Positions 12,714 to 19,342 of a stretch of DNA of 19,342 bases are shown one piece after another. The DNA is from an uncultured Collinsella sp. (GTDB lineage: Bacteria > Actinomycetota > Coriobacteriia > Coriobacteriales > Coriobacteriaceae). Under the pieces are notes generated by a model that saw only the letters and a list, made by a program, of their open reading frames with translations, was not told where the DNA came from and ran no database searches. The DNA lies in assembly GCA_959028445.1 (NCBI GenBank), contig CAUFRY010000037.1, positions 1-19,342 on the forward strand. The letters run 5' to 3'. Every line of letters starts with the position of its first letter. Positions within the stretch are counted from its first letter, which is position 1. The position numbers and the translations under genes are program-made.

Positions 12714-13806
12714 CGGAGTACACGACCTTACCGGAGCCCTCGACGCACTCGCCCACGCGGAACGGCTTCTCGCCCAGCGCGACCAGGGCCTCGGTCACCG
12801 CGGCCTCGTCCTCGGGAGCGACGATCAGGCACAGGCCGACGCCCATGTTGAAGGTCTTGCATGCCTCGTTGGGCGCGAGCTCGGCCTGGCGCGACACGTA
12901 GGTGATGACGGGAGGAACGTCCCAGCCCATCTCGGCACCGTTGCGGGTGACCACGGCGTCGACGTCGTCGGCGAGCGCGCGGTTGAGGTTCTCGGTAATA
13001 CCGCCGCCAGTGATGTGGGCAATGGCGTGCACCGGAGCGCCGCCGCGCAGCAGCTCCAGAATCGGCTTGACGTAGATGCGCGTGGGAGCCAGCAGGGCGT
13101 CTGCCAGCGAAGCACCGCCGAGCTCCTCGAGCAGACGGCTCAGCTCCTCCGCCTTAGCGGCGGCCTCGGGCGTGCCCGGCTTAATGCCGTCGACGCCGAT
13201 GACCTTGCGCACGAGCGAGTAGCCGTTGGAGTGCACGCCGGTGGAAGGCAGGCCCAGGATCACATCGCCCGGGCGGACGTTTGCGGGGTCGAGCATCTTG
13301 GGACGGTCGACGACGCCCACGGTAAAGCCGGCAAGGTCGTAGTCGGCCGGAGCCATGACGCCGGGGTGCTCGGCCATCTCACCGCCCACGAGCGCGCAGC
13401 CCGCGAGCTTACAGCCATCGGCCACGCCCTTGATGATCTTTGCCATGTGCTCGGCCTCGATGTGGCCGATGGCAACGTAGTCCAGGAAGAACAGCGGCTC
13501 GGCGCCCGAAGCCAGAATGTCGTTGACGCACATAGCGACCAGGTCCTGGCCCACCGTCTCGTGGCGATCCATGATCTGGGCGAGCACGAGCTTGGTGCCC
13601 ACGCCGTCGGTACCGCTAATCAGAATCGGGTCTTCCATATCCTTAAGCGCGGCAGCCGAGAACAGGCCACCGAAGCCGCCGATGCCGCCGATAACCTCGG
13701 GGCGATTGGTGTCCTTGACCATCTGCTTAATCGCGTCGACGGCGCGGCCGCCCTCGGCGGTATCGACGCCGGCATCCTCATACGTCACATGCTTGCTGTC
13801 GCTCAT
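12703..13806 (-). CDS. purM: Phosphoribosylformylglycinamidine cyclo-ligase (AIR synthetase)
   Basis: A 367-residue enzyme that closes the imidazole ring of FGAM to give AIR using ATP, step 5 of purine synthesis. Family marks are VTYEDAGVDTAEGGRAVDAIK at the N-terminus, GGFGGLF, the nucleotide-binding ISGTDGVGTKL, GQDLVAMCVNDIL, FFLDYVAIG, CALVGGEMAEHPGVM and GLPSTGVHSNGYSLVR. The middle SHxxGGG-like element reads AHITGGGITENLNR. The length is slightly above the usual 340-350 residues. AGAGGAAGG precedes the ATG. The stop overlaps the purN start. purF lies upstream on the same strand after a 156-bp spacer. Confidence 0.96.
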   Translation of the reverse strand: MSDSKHVTYEDAGVDTAEGGRAVDAIKQMVKDTNRPEVIGGIGGFGGLFSAAALKDMEDPILISGTDGVGTKLVLAQIMDRHETVGQDLVAMCVNDILASGAEPLFFLDYVAIGHIEAEHMAKIIKGVADGCKLAGCALVGGEMAEHPGVMAPADYDLAGFTVGVVDRPKMLDPANVRPGDVILGLPSTGVHSNGYSLVRKVIGVDGIKPGTPEAAAKAEELSRLLEELGGASLADALLAPTRIYVKPILELLRGGAPVHAIAHITGGGITENLNRALADDVDAVVTRNGAEMGWDVPPVITYVSRQAELAPNEACKTFNMGVGLCLIVAPEDEAAVTEALVALGEKPFRVGECVEGSGKVVYSDER

Positions 13807-13962
13807 CTGAGCCTTCCTCTCCCACTACCGTCCGCCGCCCGGGCGCCAAACGGTGCTCATAGTTGCGTTCATTTCGGCGCGCGCCATAACAACGCGCGCC
13901 GTCATATCAACAAAACAGCAGGTAAAACCTACCAAAATAAACCTGTCCCTACATGGCAGGCT
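13807..13962. other. Spacer between purF and purM with hairpin and REP-like fragment
   Basis: GGCGCGCG (13876-13883) and CGCGCGCC (13893-13900) form an 8-bp perfect stem. Nearer purF there is CAGGT/ACCTG pairing around a T-rich stretch on the minus strand (about 13919-13949), overlapping the AAACCTGTCCCT fragment at 13943-13954 that resembles half of a REP-like element. It may reduce read-through from purF into purM; no gene is seen. Confidence 0.5.
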
Positions 13963-15633
13963 TTAGGCCTCGCCGTGCTCCTCTTCCCAGCTGCGGTCGT
14001 CGTATTTCTCGACCACGGCGTCGTCATCAAAGTGCAGCGGCTTGTCCAGGTTGCGGGGCTTAAAGCCCTCCATGAACTTGTCGCGGCCAAAACTCTCGGG
14101 AATCGCCACGGGGTAGCGGCCGGTAAAGCACGCATCGCAGTAACCGCCCTTGGGCATGACCTTAAGCAGGCCCTCGACCGAAAGGAAGGCCAGCGAATCG
14201 GCGCCGATATACTCGCAAATCTCGTCGACCGTCTTGTTGGCGCTGATAAGCTGCGACTGCACGTCGGTATCGATACCGTAGAAGCACGGCCAGATAACCT
14301 CGGGTGAGTTGATGCGGATATGAATCTCCTTGGCGCCGGCGTTGCGTAGCATCTTGACGAGCTGCACCATGGTGGTGCCGCGCACGATGGAGTCGTCGAT
14401 GACGACCAGGCGCTTGCCCTCGATGTTGTCGCGCAGCGGGTTGAGTTTCATACGCACGCCCATGGCGCGCAGCTCCTGCGTGGGTTCGATAAACGTACGG
14501 CCCACGTAGCGGTTCTTGATAAGGCCCTCGCCAAAGGGAATACCGCTCTCGTGCGAATAACCCTCCGCGGGCGGCAGGCCGGAATCGGGCACGCCGATGA
14601 CCAGGTCGGCCTCGACGGGCTCCTCGTGTGCCAGCTGACGACCCATGTCATAACGGCAGGCGTAGACGCTCTTGCCGTTCATGATGGAGTCGGGGCGAGC
14701 GAAGTAGACCTGCTCAAAGATGCAGTTAGCAGGCTCTTCGGCGGCAGGCACGCCCTGCTCGGACACAAGGCCCTCGGCGCTGATGCGCAAGATCTCGCCG
14801 GGACGGACGTCACGAACATACTCGGCGCCCACAATGTCGAGCGCGCACGTCTCGGAAGCAACGACCCAGCCGCCGGCGCGGGTGACATGGGTGGTGGCGT
14901 CGACCGTCGCGGCGCCGTCCTGCGACGGCAGCTGCGAAACGGATGCGGCATCGGCTTGGTCCAGACCCTCGTCCACCAGCTTGCCCAGCACGAGCGGGCG
15001 AATGCCGTGCGGATCGCGGAATGCGTAGAGCGCCTGCTCGTTGATGAGCGTCATGGCATAGCCGCCGCGCACGAGCTCCATGGTCTTGCGAATGCCCTCG
15101 CGTAGATGGCCTGTACGCTGAGTAAAGTAACCGATAAGCTTAGTCGCGACCTCGGAATCCGAATTGGAAAGGAACGGCACGCCCAGCTCGATCAGCTGGC
15201 GGCGCAGCTCGTCGGTGTTGACGAGGGTACCGTTGTGCGCGAGCGCGATAATGACGCTATTGATGGTAGAGAGGTGCGGCTGAGAGGCCTCCCAGCTCTT
15301 GGCACCGGCAGTGCCATAGCGCACGTGGCCCACGGCCAGCTGGCCGGAGAGTGTCGACAGGTCGGCGTTGGAGAACACGCGGTCGAGCAGGCCCAGGTCC
15401 TTGCGAACCATAACCGTGCCGCCATCACCCACGGCGATTCCCGCCGATTCCTGGCCGCGATGCTGTAGCGCGCGCAGACCAAAGTACGTCAGTCGAGCCA
15501 CATCGCGATCGGGTGCCCACACACCAAAAATGCCGCATTCCTCATGCAGCTGGTCGGAGTCCGGATCATACGTCGACATGGTCTTCACCTGTCCCGCGGC
15601 ACGCTCGGCCGCGCGGATGGTTTCTTGAGACAT
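13963..15633 (-). CDS. purF: Amidophosphoribosyltransferase (glutamine PRPP amidotransferase)
   Basis: A 556-residue enzyme for the committed first step of purine synthesis, making phosphoribosylamine from PRPP and glutamine. The Ntn-type glutaminase nucleophile is C33 in HEECGIFGVW, so a 32-residue propeptide should be removed. RALQHRGQESAGI and LAHNGTLVN follow. The PRPP motif is VIDDSIVRGTTM. Cysteines in ANCIFEQVYFARPDS, WPCFYGIDT and GYCDACFTGRYP correspond to the four ligands of the [4Fe-4S] cluster in the Bacillus-type enzyme, so this is the oxygen-sensitive cluster form. The ATG at 15633 has GAGGGG upstream. It is the first gene of the purF-purM-purN cluster. Confidence 0.96.
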   Translation of the reverse strand: MSQETIRAAERAAGQVKTMSTYDPDSDQLHEECGIFGVWAPDRDVARLTYFGLRALQHRGQESAGIAVGDGGTVMVRKDLGLLDRVFSNADLSTLSGQLAVGHVRYGTAGAKSWEASQPHLSTINSVIIALAHNGTLVNTDELRRQLIELGVPFLSNSDSEVATKLIGYFTQRTGHLREGIRKTMELVRGGYAMTLINEQALYAFRDPHGIRPLVLGKLVDEGLDQADAASVSQLPSQDGAATVDATTHVTRAGGWVVASETCALDIVGAEYVRDVRPGEILRISAEGLVSEQGVPAAEEPANCIFEQVYFARPDSIMNGKSVYACRYDMGRQLAHEEPVEADLVIGVPDSGLPPAEGYSHESGIPFGEGLIKNRYVGRTFIEPTQELRAMGVRMKLNPLRDNIEGKRLVVIDDSIVRGTTMVQLVKMLRNAGAKEIHIRINSPEVIWPCFYGIDTDVQSQLISANKTVDEICEYIGADSLAFLSVEGLLKVMPKGGYCDACFTGRYPVAIPESFGRDKFMEGFKPRNLDKPLHFDDDAVVEKYDDRSWEEEHGEA

Positions 15634-15674
15634 GGCATCCCCTCAGAGCCTCGTTATTTGGCGTTACCTGCCCT

Positions 15675-15680
15675 ATTATA
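15675..15680 (-). promoter_or_regulatory. -10 box of purF
   Basis: A perfect TATAAT on the minus strand, preceded by GTGCG, lies 41 bases before the purF ATG. No clear -35 hexamer is seen at 17 bases. No purine riboswitch or other leader structure fits in the short leader. Confidence 0.6.
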
Positions 15681-15739
15681 CGCACGGCAAGACAAGCACT
15701 CCCGCGCATGAACAGCGCTTTTTAAAAGCCCACCGAGCT

Positions 15740-15745
15740 TATAAT
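15740..15745 (+). promoter_or_regulatory. Candidate -10 box of the plus-strand CmpB-family gene
   Basis: TATAAT on the plus strand lies 182 bases before the ATG at 15928; the -35 region is poor. If used, the transcript would have a leader of about 175 bases. The rest of the divergent spacer (15634-15927) shows no gene. Confidence 0.4.
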
Positions 15746-15927
15746 CCGTTTTGCAGCCAAACATTTTATTGGGCAACCGCCTCGGGGCCGACGATCCCGC
15801 ATGCTTCCGTCGCGACGCGTCTCGTCCACCGCTAGGGCTTACATTGCTGCAATTGGGTCGTTTGTCCTGTCTTTTAGCAGGTCGGCGGCGTATCCTTGTA
15901 CCTACAGCAAAACGAGAAAGGTTATGT

Positions 15928-17157
15928 ATGGATCGAAACGAACTCGACCCCAGCGTCCCCAGCGTCACGGAGGTCAAGAAGATCCCCCTCATCATTAAGG
16001 TGTATGCCGTCCTGTGCATCCTGTCCGGTGTTGGTACGCTCCCGTCGGTCGGCGCCTTTATGTGGCAGGTCATCACCGCGCTCATCAACGGCAACGCCGC
16101 CGCCAACCTCGGCGACAACACGCTCGTCGCAGTCGGCCTTATCGTCGCCGGCATCATGCTCTCGGCTGCCAGTGCCGTCATCTTGATCATCTTTGGCCTG
16201 GACCTCATCAAGAACCAGCGCCGCAACGCCGCCCGTCTTTCCTACATCCTTATCGCGTTTACCGTCGTCGAGCTTTTAGTTGACGTGATGCTCCAGGGCA
16301 TCGGACCCTTCCTGCTGCGCCCCGCCGTCCAGCTTGTCATCCTCATTGCGCTGTCGGCCACCGTCGACCCCACGCTACGCCAGGAGCGCGAACTGCAGCG
16401 CCGTCTGCAAGAGATGCTCGACCGCGATGCCGCCGCCGAGGGGATGCTCGGCCGCGACGAAACCGGCGAGGGCTACATCAAGCTCAACTACTTCAACCTG
16501 TTCTGGGTATTCTTCGTCTGCAGCGTGTTAGGTCTCATTCTCGAGGAAGTCTGGCATATGGTCGTCGTCGATCCCGGCGTCTATCAGGACCGTGCCGGTA
16601 TGCTATTTGGCCCCTTTAGCCCCATCTACGGATTTGGCGCGGTGCTCATGACCATGGCGCTCAACCGCTTCTATAAAAAGAATCCTCTGATCATTTTCCT
16701 GGTAAGTGCCCTGATCGGCGGCGCTTTCGAGGTGTTTGTAGGCTGGTTTATGCAGACCTCATTTGGCGTGGTGTCGTGGAGCTATTCACACATTAGGCTA
16801 TTCGGCATGCCCGATCCCATCGCGGTATTGACCGGGGGACGCACATGCACGCCGTTTGCCTGCATGTGGGGCCTGGGTGGCCTCATCTGGATCAAGGTCT
16901 TGCTGCCGCACCTGCTTAAGCTCATCAATATGATTCCATGGAAACGCCGCTACTCTGCTACCGTCATCCTGACCGCCGTCATGTTGATCGACGGCGTCAT
17001 GACGTTGCAATCGCTCGACTATTGGTATCAGCGCGTCAACGGAACCGTTCGAAATATTCCCGTCGCACAGTTCTATGACAAGCATTTCGATAACGAATAT
17101 ATGGAGAACCGTTTTCAGAGTATGACCATGAGCCCCAAGGACGCCACACGCGTGTAG
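15928..17157 (+). CDS. Putative ABC-transporter permease of the CmpB family (multi-pass membrane protein)
   Basis: A 409-residue membrane protein. The N-terminal half has four hydrophobic helices (about 19-50, 62-92, 103-126, 131-146), then a charged helical stretch (QERELQRRLQEMLDRDAAAEG). The C-terminal half matches the ABC_trans_CmpB family (Pfam PF06541): FNLFWVFFVCSVLGLILEEVWH, RAGMLFGPFSPIYGFGAVLMT and GGAFEVFVGWFMQTSFGVVSWSYS. Despite the family name, transport has not been shown for most members, and no ATPase gene lies nearby. The start at 15928 is set by GAGAAAGG six bases upstream; a longer frame from 15751 begins in the spacer without support. It is the only plus-strand gene in the second half of the window. 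Confidence 0.85.
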   Translation: MDRNELDPSVPSVTEVKKIPLIIKVYAVLCILSGVGTLPSVGAFMWQVITALINGNAAANLGDNTLVAVGLIVAGIMLSAASAVILIIFGLDLIKNQRRNAARLSYILIAFTVVELLVDVMLQGIGPFLLRPAVQLVILIALSATVDPTLRQERELQRRLQEMLDRDAAAEGMLGRDETGEGYIKLNYFNLFWVFFVCSVLGLILEEVWHMVVVDPGVYQDRAGMLFGPFSPIYGFGAVLMTMALNRFYKKNPLIIFLVSALIGGAFEVFVGWFMQTSFGVVSWSYSHIRLFGMPDPIAVLTGGRTCTPFACMWGLGGLIWIKVLLPHLLKLINMIPWKRRYSATVILTAVMLIDGVMTLQSLDYWYQRVNGTVRNIPVAQFYDKHFDNEYMENRFQSMTMSPKDATRV

Positions 17158-17190
17158 CAAACGCCAGAGCAAAATAGCTCCAACACATCA

Positions 17191-17230
17191 AAGCCCGCTG
17201 GCAGATCTACATGAACTGCCGGCGGGCTTT
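17191..17230. terminator. Hairpin terminator between convergent genes
   Basis: AAGCCCGCTGGCAG (17191-17204) pairs with CTGCCGGCGGGCTT (17216-17229) with one mismatch around 11 bases. It lies between the converging CmpB-family and MoaE-like genes, with A/T at both ends, so it can serve both strands. Confidence 0.85.
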
Positions 17231-17263
17231 CGCTATAGACAGACTCGGATTGCCGACGAGGCC

Positions 17264-17683
17264 TTACGCCTCGCGCTCGACCTCGCTCACGCACTCGTTC
17301 TTGATGGTGCCGACGAGCGACTGCAGCGCATCGACCACATGCGGGCGAATGTCTCCGCCAATGAGCACGAGCATGATGTCGTCGCCCACGGTAAGCTCGC
17401 CGCTCGCCAGCCACACGCGCACATAGCCGATACCCGGCATCGTGCGCGTCGCCTCGATAGCGGCCTGCACCTTTTCGGCATCGAAGCCAAACACCATGCC
17501 GCCCACCTTGTGGCCTGGCGCCACGCCATCGGTCTCGACTCCGCGCACTTCGGCCTTGGGCGTCGCGCGCACCACACCGTTGTGTGTCAGGTACATCCCA
17601 CAATCAGCCGCCGAAACATCGGCCTTGGCTTCGCGCAGCCAAGCATCAACCGAAGGCATCGATTTGCCGTTCTCGAGCATCAT
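17264..17683 (-). CDS. MoaE-like protein (molybdopterin synthase large-subunit family)
   Basis: A 139-residue protein. The fold pattern follows MoaE: CGMYLTHNGVVRATPKAEV resembles the GAxxxFxGxVR start, KVQAAIEATRTMPGIGYVRVWLASGELTVGDDIMLVLIGG matches the region ending in GxLxVGexxvxV, and RPHVVDALQSLVGTIKNE matches the HRxxAFxAxxxxiDxLK helix. The usual PxWKKE end with an active-site lysine is replaced by CVSEVE. The HR pair before the helix reads DIRPH. No moaD, moaA or mogA is nearby, so a role in making molybdopterin is doubtful and another function is possible. AAGGGAG sits very close to ATG 17683; the next ATG (17680) is equally likely. Confidence 0.65.
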   Translation of the reverse strand: MMLENGKSMPSVDAWLREAKADVSAADCGMYLTHNGVVRATPKAEVRGVETDGVAPGHKVGGMVFGFDAEKVQAAIEATRTMPGIGYVRVWLASGELTVGDDIMLVLIGGDIRPHVVDALQSLVGTIKNECVSEVEREA

Positions 17684-17701
17684 TTCTCCCTTACCGTCGT
17701 C

Positions 17702-17738
17702 GAGTAGCCAATTTGGAACGGGGCTTTTTTAGCTACTC
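17702..17738. repeat. Small inverted repeat with T6 run between sortase and MoaE-like genes
   Basis: GAGTAGC (17702-17708) and GCTACTC (17732-17738) pair perfectly around 23 bases that contain six Ts (17725-17730). It may end the sortase transcript on the minus strand, but the T-run is in the loop, so function is unclear. Confidence 0.45.
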
Positions 17739-17747
17739 TCGAACAAC

Positions 17748-18746
17748 TTATTCCTCGACCGGCGTGAGCACCATGACAGCACGCGTGTTGCTCAGCGATA
17801 ACGAACGACAGGTCACAAGCGTTACGACCTTGGTTGCCGAAGCAGCACGATCGGTGGCATCGCTCGCCACGGCAGAGGCACCGTCGAGCATCTCGGACAG
17901 GTAGTTCTTGAGCCCGTCGTCGCCCTCAAAATTGGGTATGCGCGCCTTGGCATACGTGTCCTCGACAACTTTGGTCGCCAGCGGACGCAGCTTATAGGTG
18001 GCGTCGCGCGTGATGTAATACACGTACTCTATGCTGTCGAACGTCGCCTGATCGGTCGTGTCCGAGATCACATTGAACATCGATCCGTCGTTCATGTGGT
18101 GACCATAGATCGTAGTCTGCTGATCCACCATGCCGGGCGCATTGTCCTCGTAATCCAAGAAGATAGCACCCGATGCGTTGGACGTGCCATCGAACAACGT
18201 GTTGAGGTACTTGGAGTTATCAGTAGCCTGCACTACTGGATAGTTAATGTTGGTGCCCGGTGCGTAAATCCAACCGACGACCTCGGGATTTGTCTGGGCA
18301 AGGGCATTAAAGTCGATAACCGGCACGCCGCTGGCGTCCTTAGCGGGCGCATATTGCTCTTCGATCTTTTGGTACGACTCGCTCGCCTGCTTGTAACCGA
18401 TCTGCGCATTGATAAAGATGGCAGCGGCGGCAACAATCAGACCGATACCGATGATGATGAGCAGAATGGGAATGATGGAGCGGCGCTTTTTGCGCGGCGG
18501 CTCGGTATAATCCGACGGCGCGGCATGCGATGAAGACCGGGGCGGCTTCTTAGCGGTGCTATAAGACGAAGGGCGATACGCAGCCGGCGTATCCTGACGG
18601 CGATGGGACGTCGGCGTTACAGAACGCGGCGCGCGCGGCTGCTGAGGAGAGGATGTCCGACCCTGCTGTGCCGCACGGGCAGCACCTGGCTTCGACGGAT
18701 CGGGAATCTGAGAAGCCTTGAATCGTTTTCCCTGATAGTCGGACAT
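17748..18746 (-). CDS. Class B sortase
   Basis: A 332-residue membrane-bound transpeptidase. Residues 1-89 form an unusually long cytoplasmic tail rich in Pro, Ser, Arg and Gln. One transmembrane helix follows (90-112, after PPRKKRRS). The sortase domain contains NPEVVGWIYAPGTNINYPVVQ, GAIFLDYED, the catalytic His216 in TIYGHHMNDGSMF, Cys313 in VTLVTCRS and Arg322 in SNTRAVMVL. The spacing and the GTNINYPVVQ and YGHHM motifs are class B. It would join surface proteins to cell wall or link pilin subunits; no substrate with a sorting signal is within view. AAGGAG precedes the ATG. It lies 35 bases after purE on the same strand and may share its transcript. Confidence 0.93.
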   Translation of the reverse strand: MSDYQGKRFKASQIPDPSKPGAARAAQQGRTSSPQQPRAPRSVTPTSHRRQDTPAAYRPSSYSTAKKPPRSSSHAAPSDYTEPPRKKRRSIIPILLIIIGIGLIVAAAAIFINAQIGYKQASESYQKIEEQYAPAKDASGVPVIDFNALAQTNPEVVGWIYAPGTNINYPVVQATDNSKYLNTLFDGTSNASGAIFLDYEDNAPGMVDQQTTIYGHHMNDGSMFNVISDTTDQATFDSIEYVYYITRDATYKLRPLATKVVEDTYAKARIPNFEGDDGLKNYLSEMLDGASAVASDATDRAASATKVVTLVTCRSLSLSNTRAVMVLTPVEE

Positions 18747-18781
18747 GGCTCTCCTTATACTGCGGTGAAACGGCGGAACGC

Positions 18782-19246
18782 CTAGGCGTCGGCCATCTCC
18801 TGCTTCATCTTCTCGATAACCTTGCGATACTCGGGGTCGCAGGCGCCCAGGATCTGCGTAGCATAGATAGCGGCGTTCTTGGCGCCGTTGATGGCAACGC
18901 AGGCCACGGGCACACCCGAAGGCATCTGCACCATCGACAGCAGCGAATCCATACCGCCCAGGTCACTTGTCTTCATAGGCACGCCGATAACCGGCAGCGG
19001 CGTAAAGGCAGCCACGACACCACCCAGGTGAGCAGCCTTGCCGGCGGCGGCGATAATCACTTTGATACCGCGATCGGCGGCAGTCGAGGCCCACTCGTGG
19101 ACCTTCGCCGGCGTGCGGTGTGCGCTCGCAATGACGAGCTCATAGGGCACACCCAGCGCCTCGAGCTCGGCGGTGCAACCTTCCATAACGCCCAGATCGG
19201 ACTTGGAACCCATGATGATCCCGACGACCGGCTTTTGATCTGCCAT
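18782..19246 (-). CDS. purE: 5-(carboxyamino)imidazole ribonucleotide mutase
   Basis: A 154-residue class I PurE, usual length, which moves the carboxyl group of N5-CAIR to make CAIR in purine synthesis. The ribonucleotide site shows VVGIIMGSKSDLGVM (GSKSD at 13-17), VIASAHRTP (SAHR 41-44) and AAGKAAHLGGVVAAFTPLPVIGVP (71-74 AAHL). The active histidines are those in SAHR and AAHL. The class I enzyme normally works with PurK, which is not in view. ATG 19246 is chosen over TTG 19252, since AGGAGG (19256-19261) is nine bases away. It is separate from the purF-purM-purN cluster and is followed by the sortase gene. Confidence 0.96.
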   Translation of the reverse strand: MADQKPVVGIIMGSKSDLGVMEGCTAELEALGVPYELVIASAHRTPAKVHEWASTAADRGIKVIIAAAGKAAHLGGVVAAFTPLPVIGVPMKTSDLGGMDSLLSMVQMPSGVPVACVAINGAKNAAIYATQILGACDPEYRKVIEKMKQEMADA

Positions 19247-19297
19247 AAACAAAGACCTCCTGTTGAGAGCGGCGACGCGGCGGATCCGCGACCCTTA

Positions 19298-19315
19298 ACT
19301 ACTGAGAGTAGTATA
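19298..19315 (-). promoter_or_regulatory. purE promoter -10 with overlapping palindrome
   Basis: TATACT (minus strand, 19310-19315) is a good -10 box, 64 bases before the purE ATG. The perfect palindrome ACTACT-GAG-AGTAGT (19298-19312) overlaps it and the expected transcription start, as a repressor site would. A -35 box would lie at the edge of the window and is not clear. Confidence 0.45.
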
Positions 19316-19342
19316 GCTTCTCCCGTCCCTGCGGTCTGCGGG

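Noticed and set aside
15634..15690. Purine riboswitch or attenuator before purF
   Set aside because: The leader from the perfect -10 box to the ATG is only about 35 bases, and no aptamer motif was seen.
17701..17740. Strong plus-strand terminator from the T6 run
   Set aside because: The Ts lie inside the loop rather than after the stem, and no plus-strand gene ends here.

Overview
The window reads as chromosomal DNA of a high-G+C, Gram-positive gut actinobacterium, most likely a Coriobacteriia member such as Collinsella. This is inferred from gene content and style: a LuxR-type regulator fused to membrane helices, a Tat-type lipoprotein signal, a class B sortase, a MoaE-like orphan, strong AGGAGG-type ribosome sites and G+C-rich codons. 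No rRNA, tRNA or CRISPR was seen.

Layout. 1-1303 (-) is the N-terminal 434 residues of a secreted, repetitive, probably beta-helical surface protein, cut by the window edge. Divergent from it is a LuxR/HTH regulator with six membrane helices (1342-2295, +); a GTAACA palindrome lies between them. At 2290-3784 a lower-G+C AAA ATPase/winged-helix gene sits between two near-identical hairpin terminators and behind a 19-bp tandem repeat. From 7492 down to 3791 (-) runs an amino-acid ABC importer operon (ATPase, lipoprotein, two permeases) followed by a cytidylate-kinase-like gene. Next are a YqeY-like protein and a PPIC-type foldase (7890-9611, -). An intact IS110/IS1111-type insertion sequence (about 9764-11316) follows, then an orphan PTS EIIA. 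The purine genes purF-purM-purN (15633 to 12012, -) lie next. A plus-strand CmpB-family membrane protein is at 15928-17157, then a MoaE-like gene, a sortase B and purE (all -).

Functionally, purF, purM, purN and purE cover steps 1, 3, 5 and 6 (carboxylation) of de novo IMP synthesis; purM and purN overlap and are probably translationally coupled, and purE stands apart with the sortase downstream of it. The importer operon is complete for polar amino-acid uptake.

The most striking non-genic feature is a family of palindromic, REP-like elements with a GGGACAG or GGGACGTTC core that occupies many of the intergenic spacers. The IS lies within or directly beside one of them. The IS has 15-bp subterminal inverted repeats and about 300 bp of structured non-coding DNA after its transposase, where IS1111-type elements are known to encode their target-guiding RNA.
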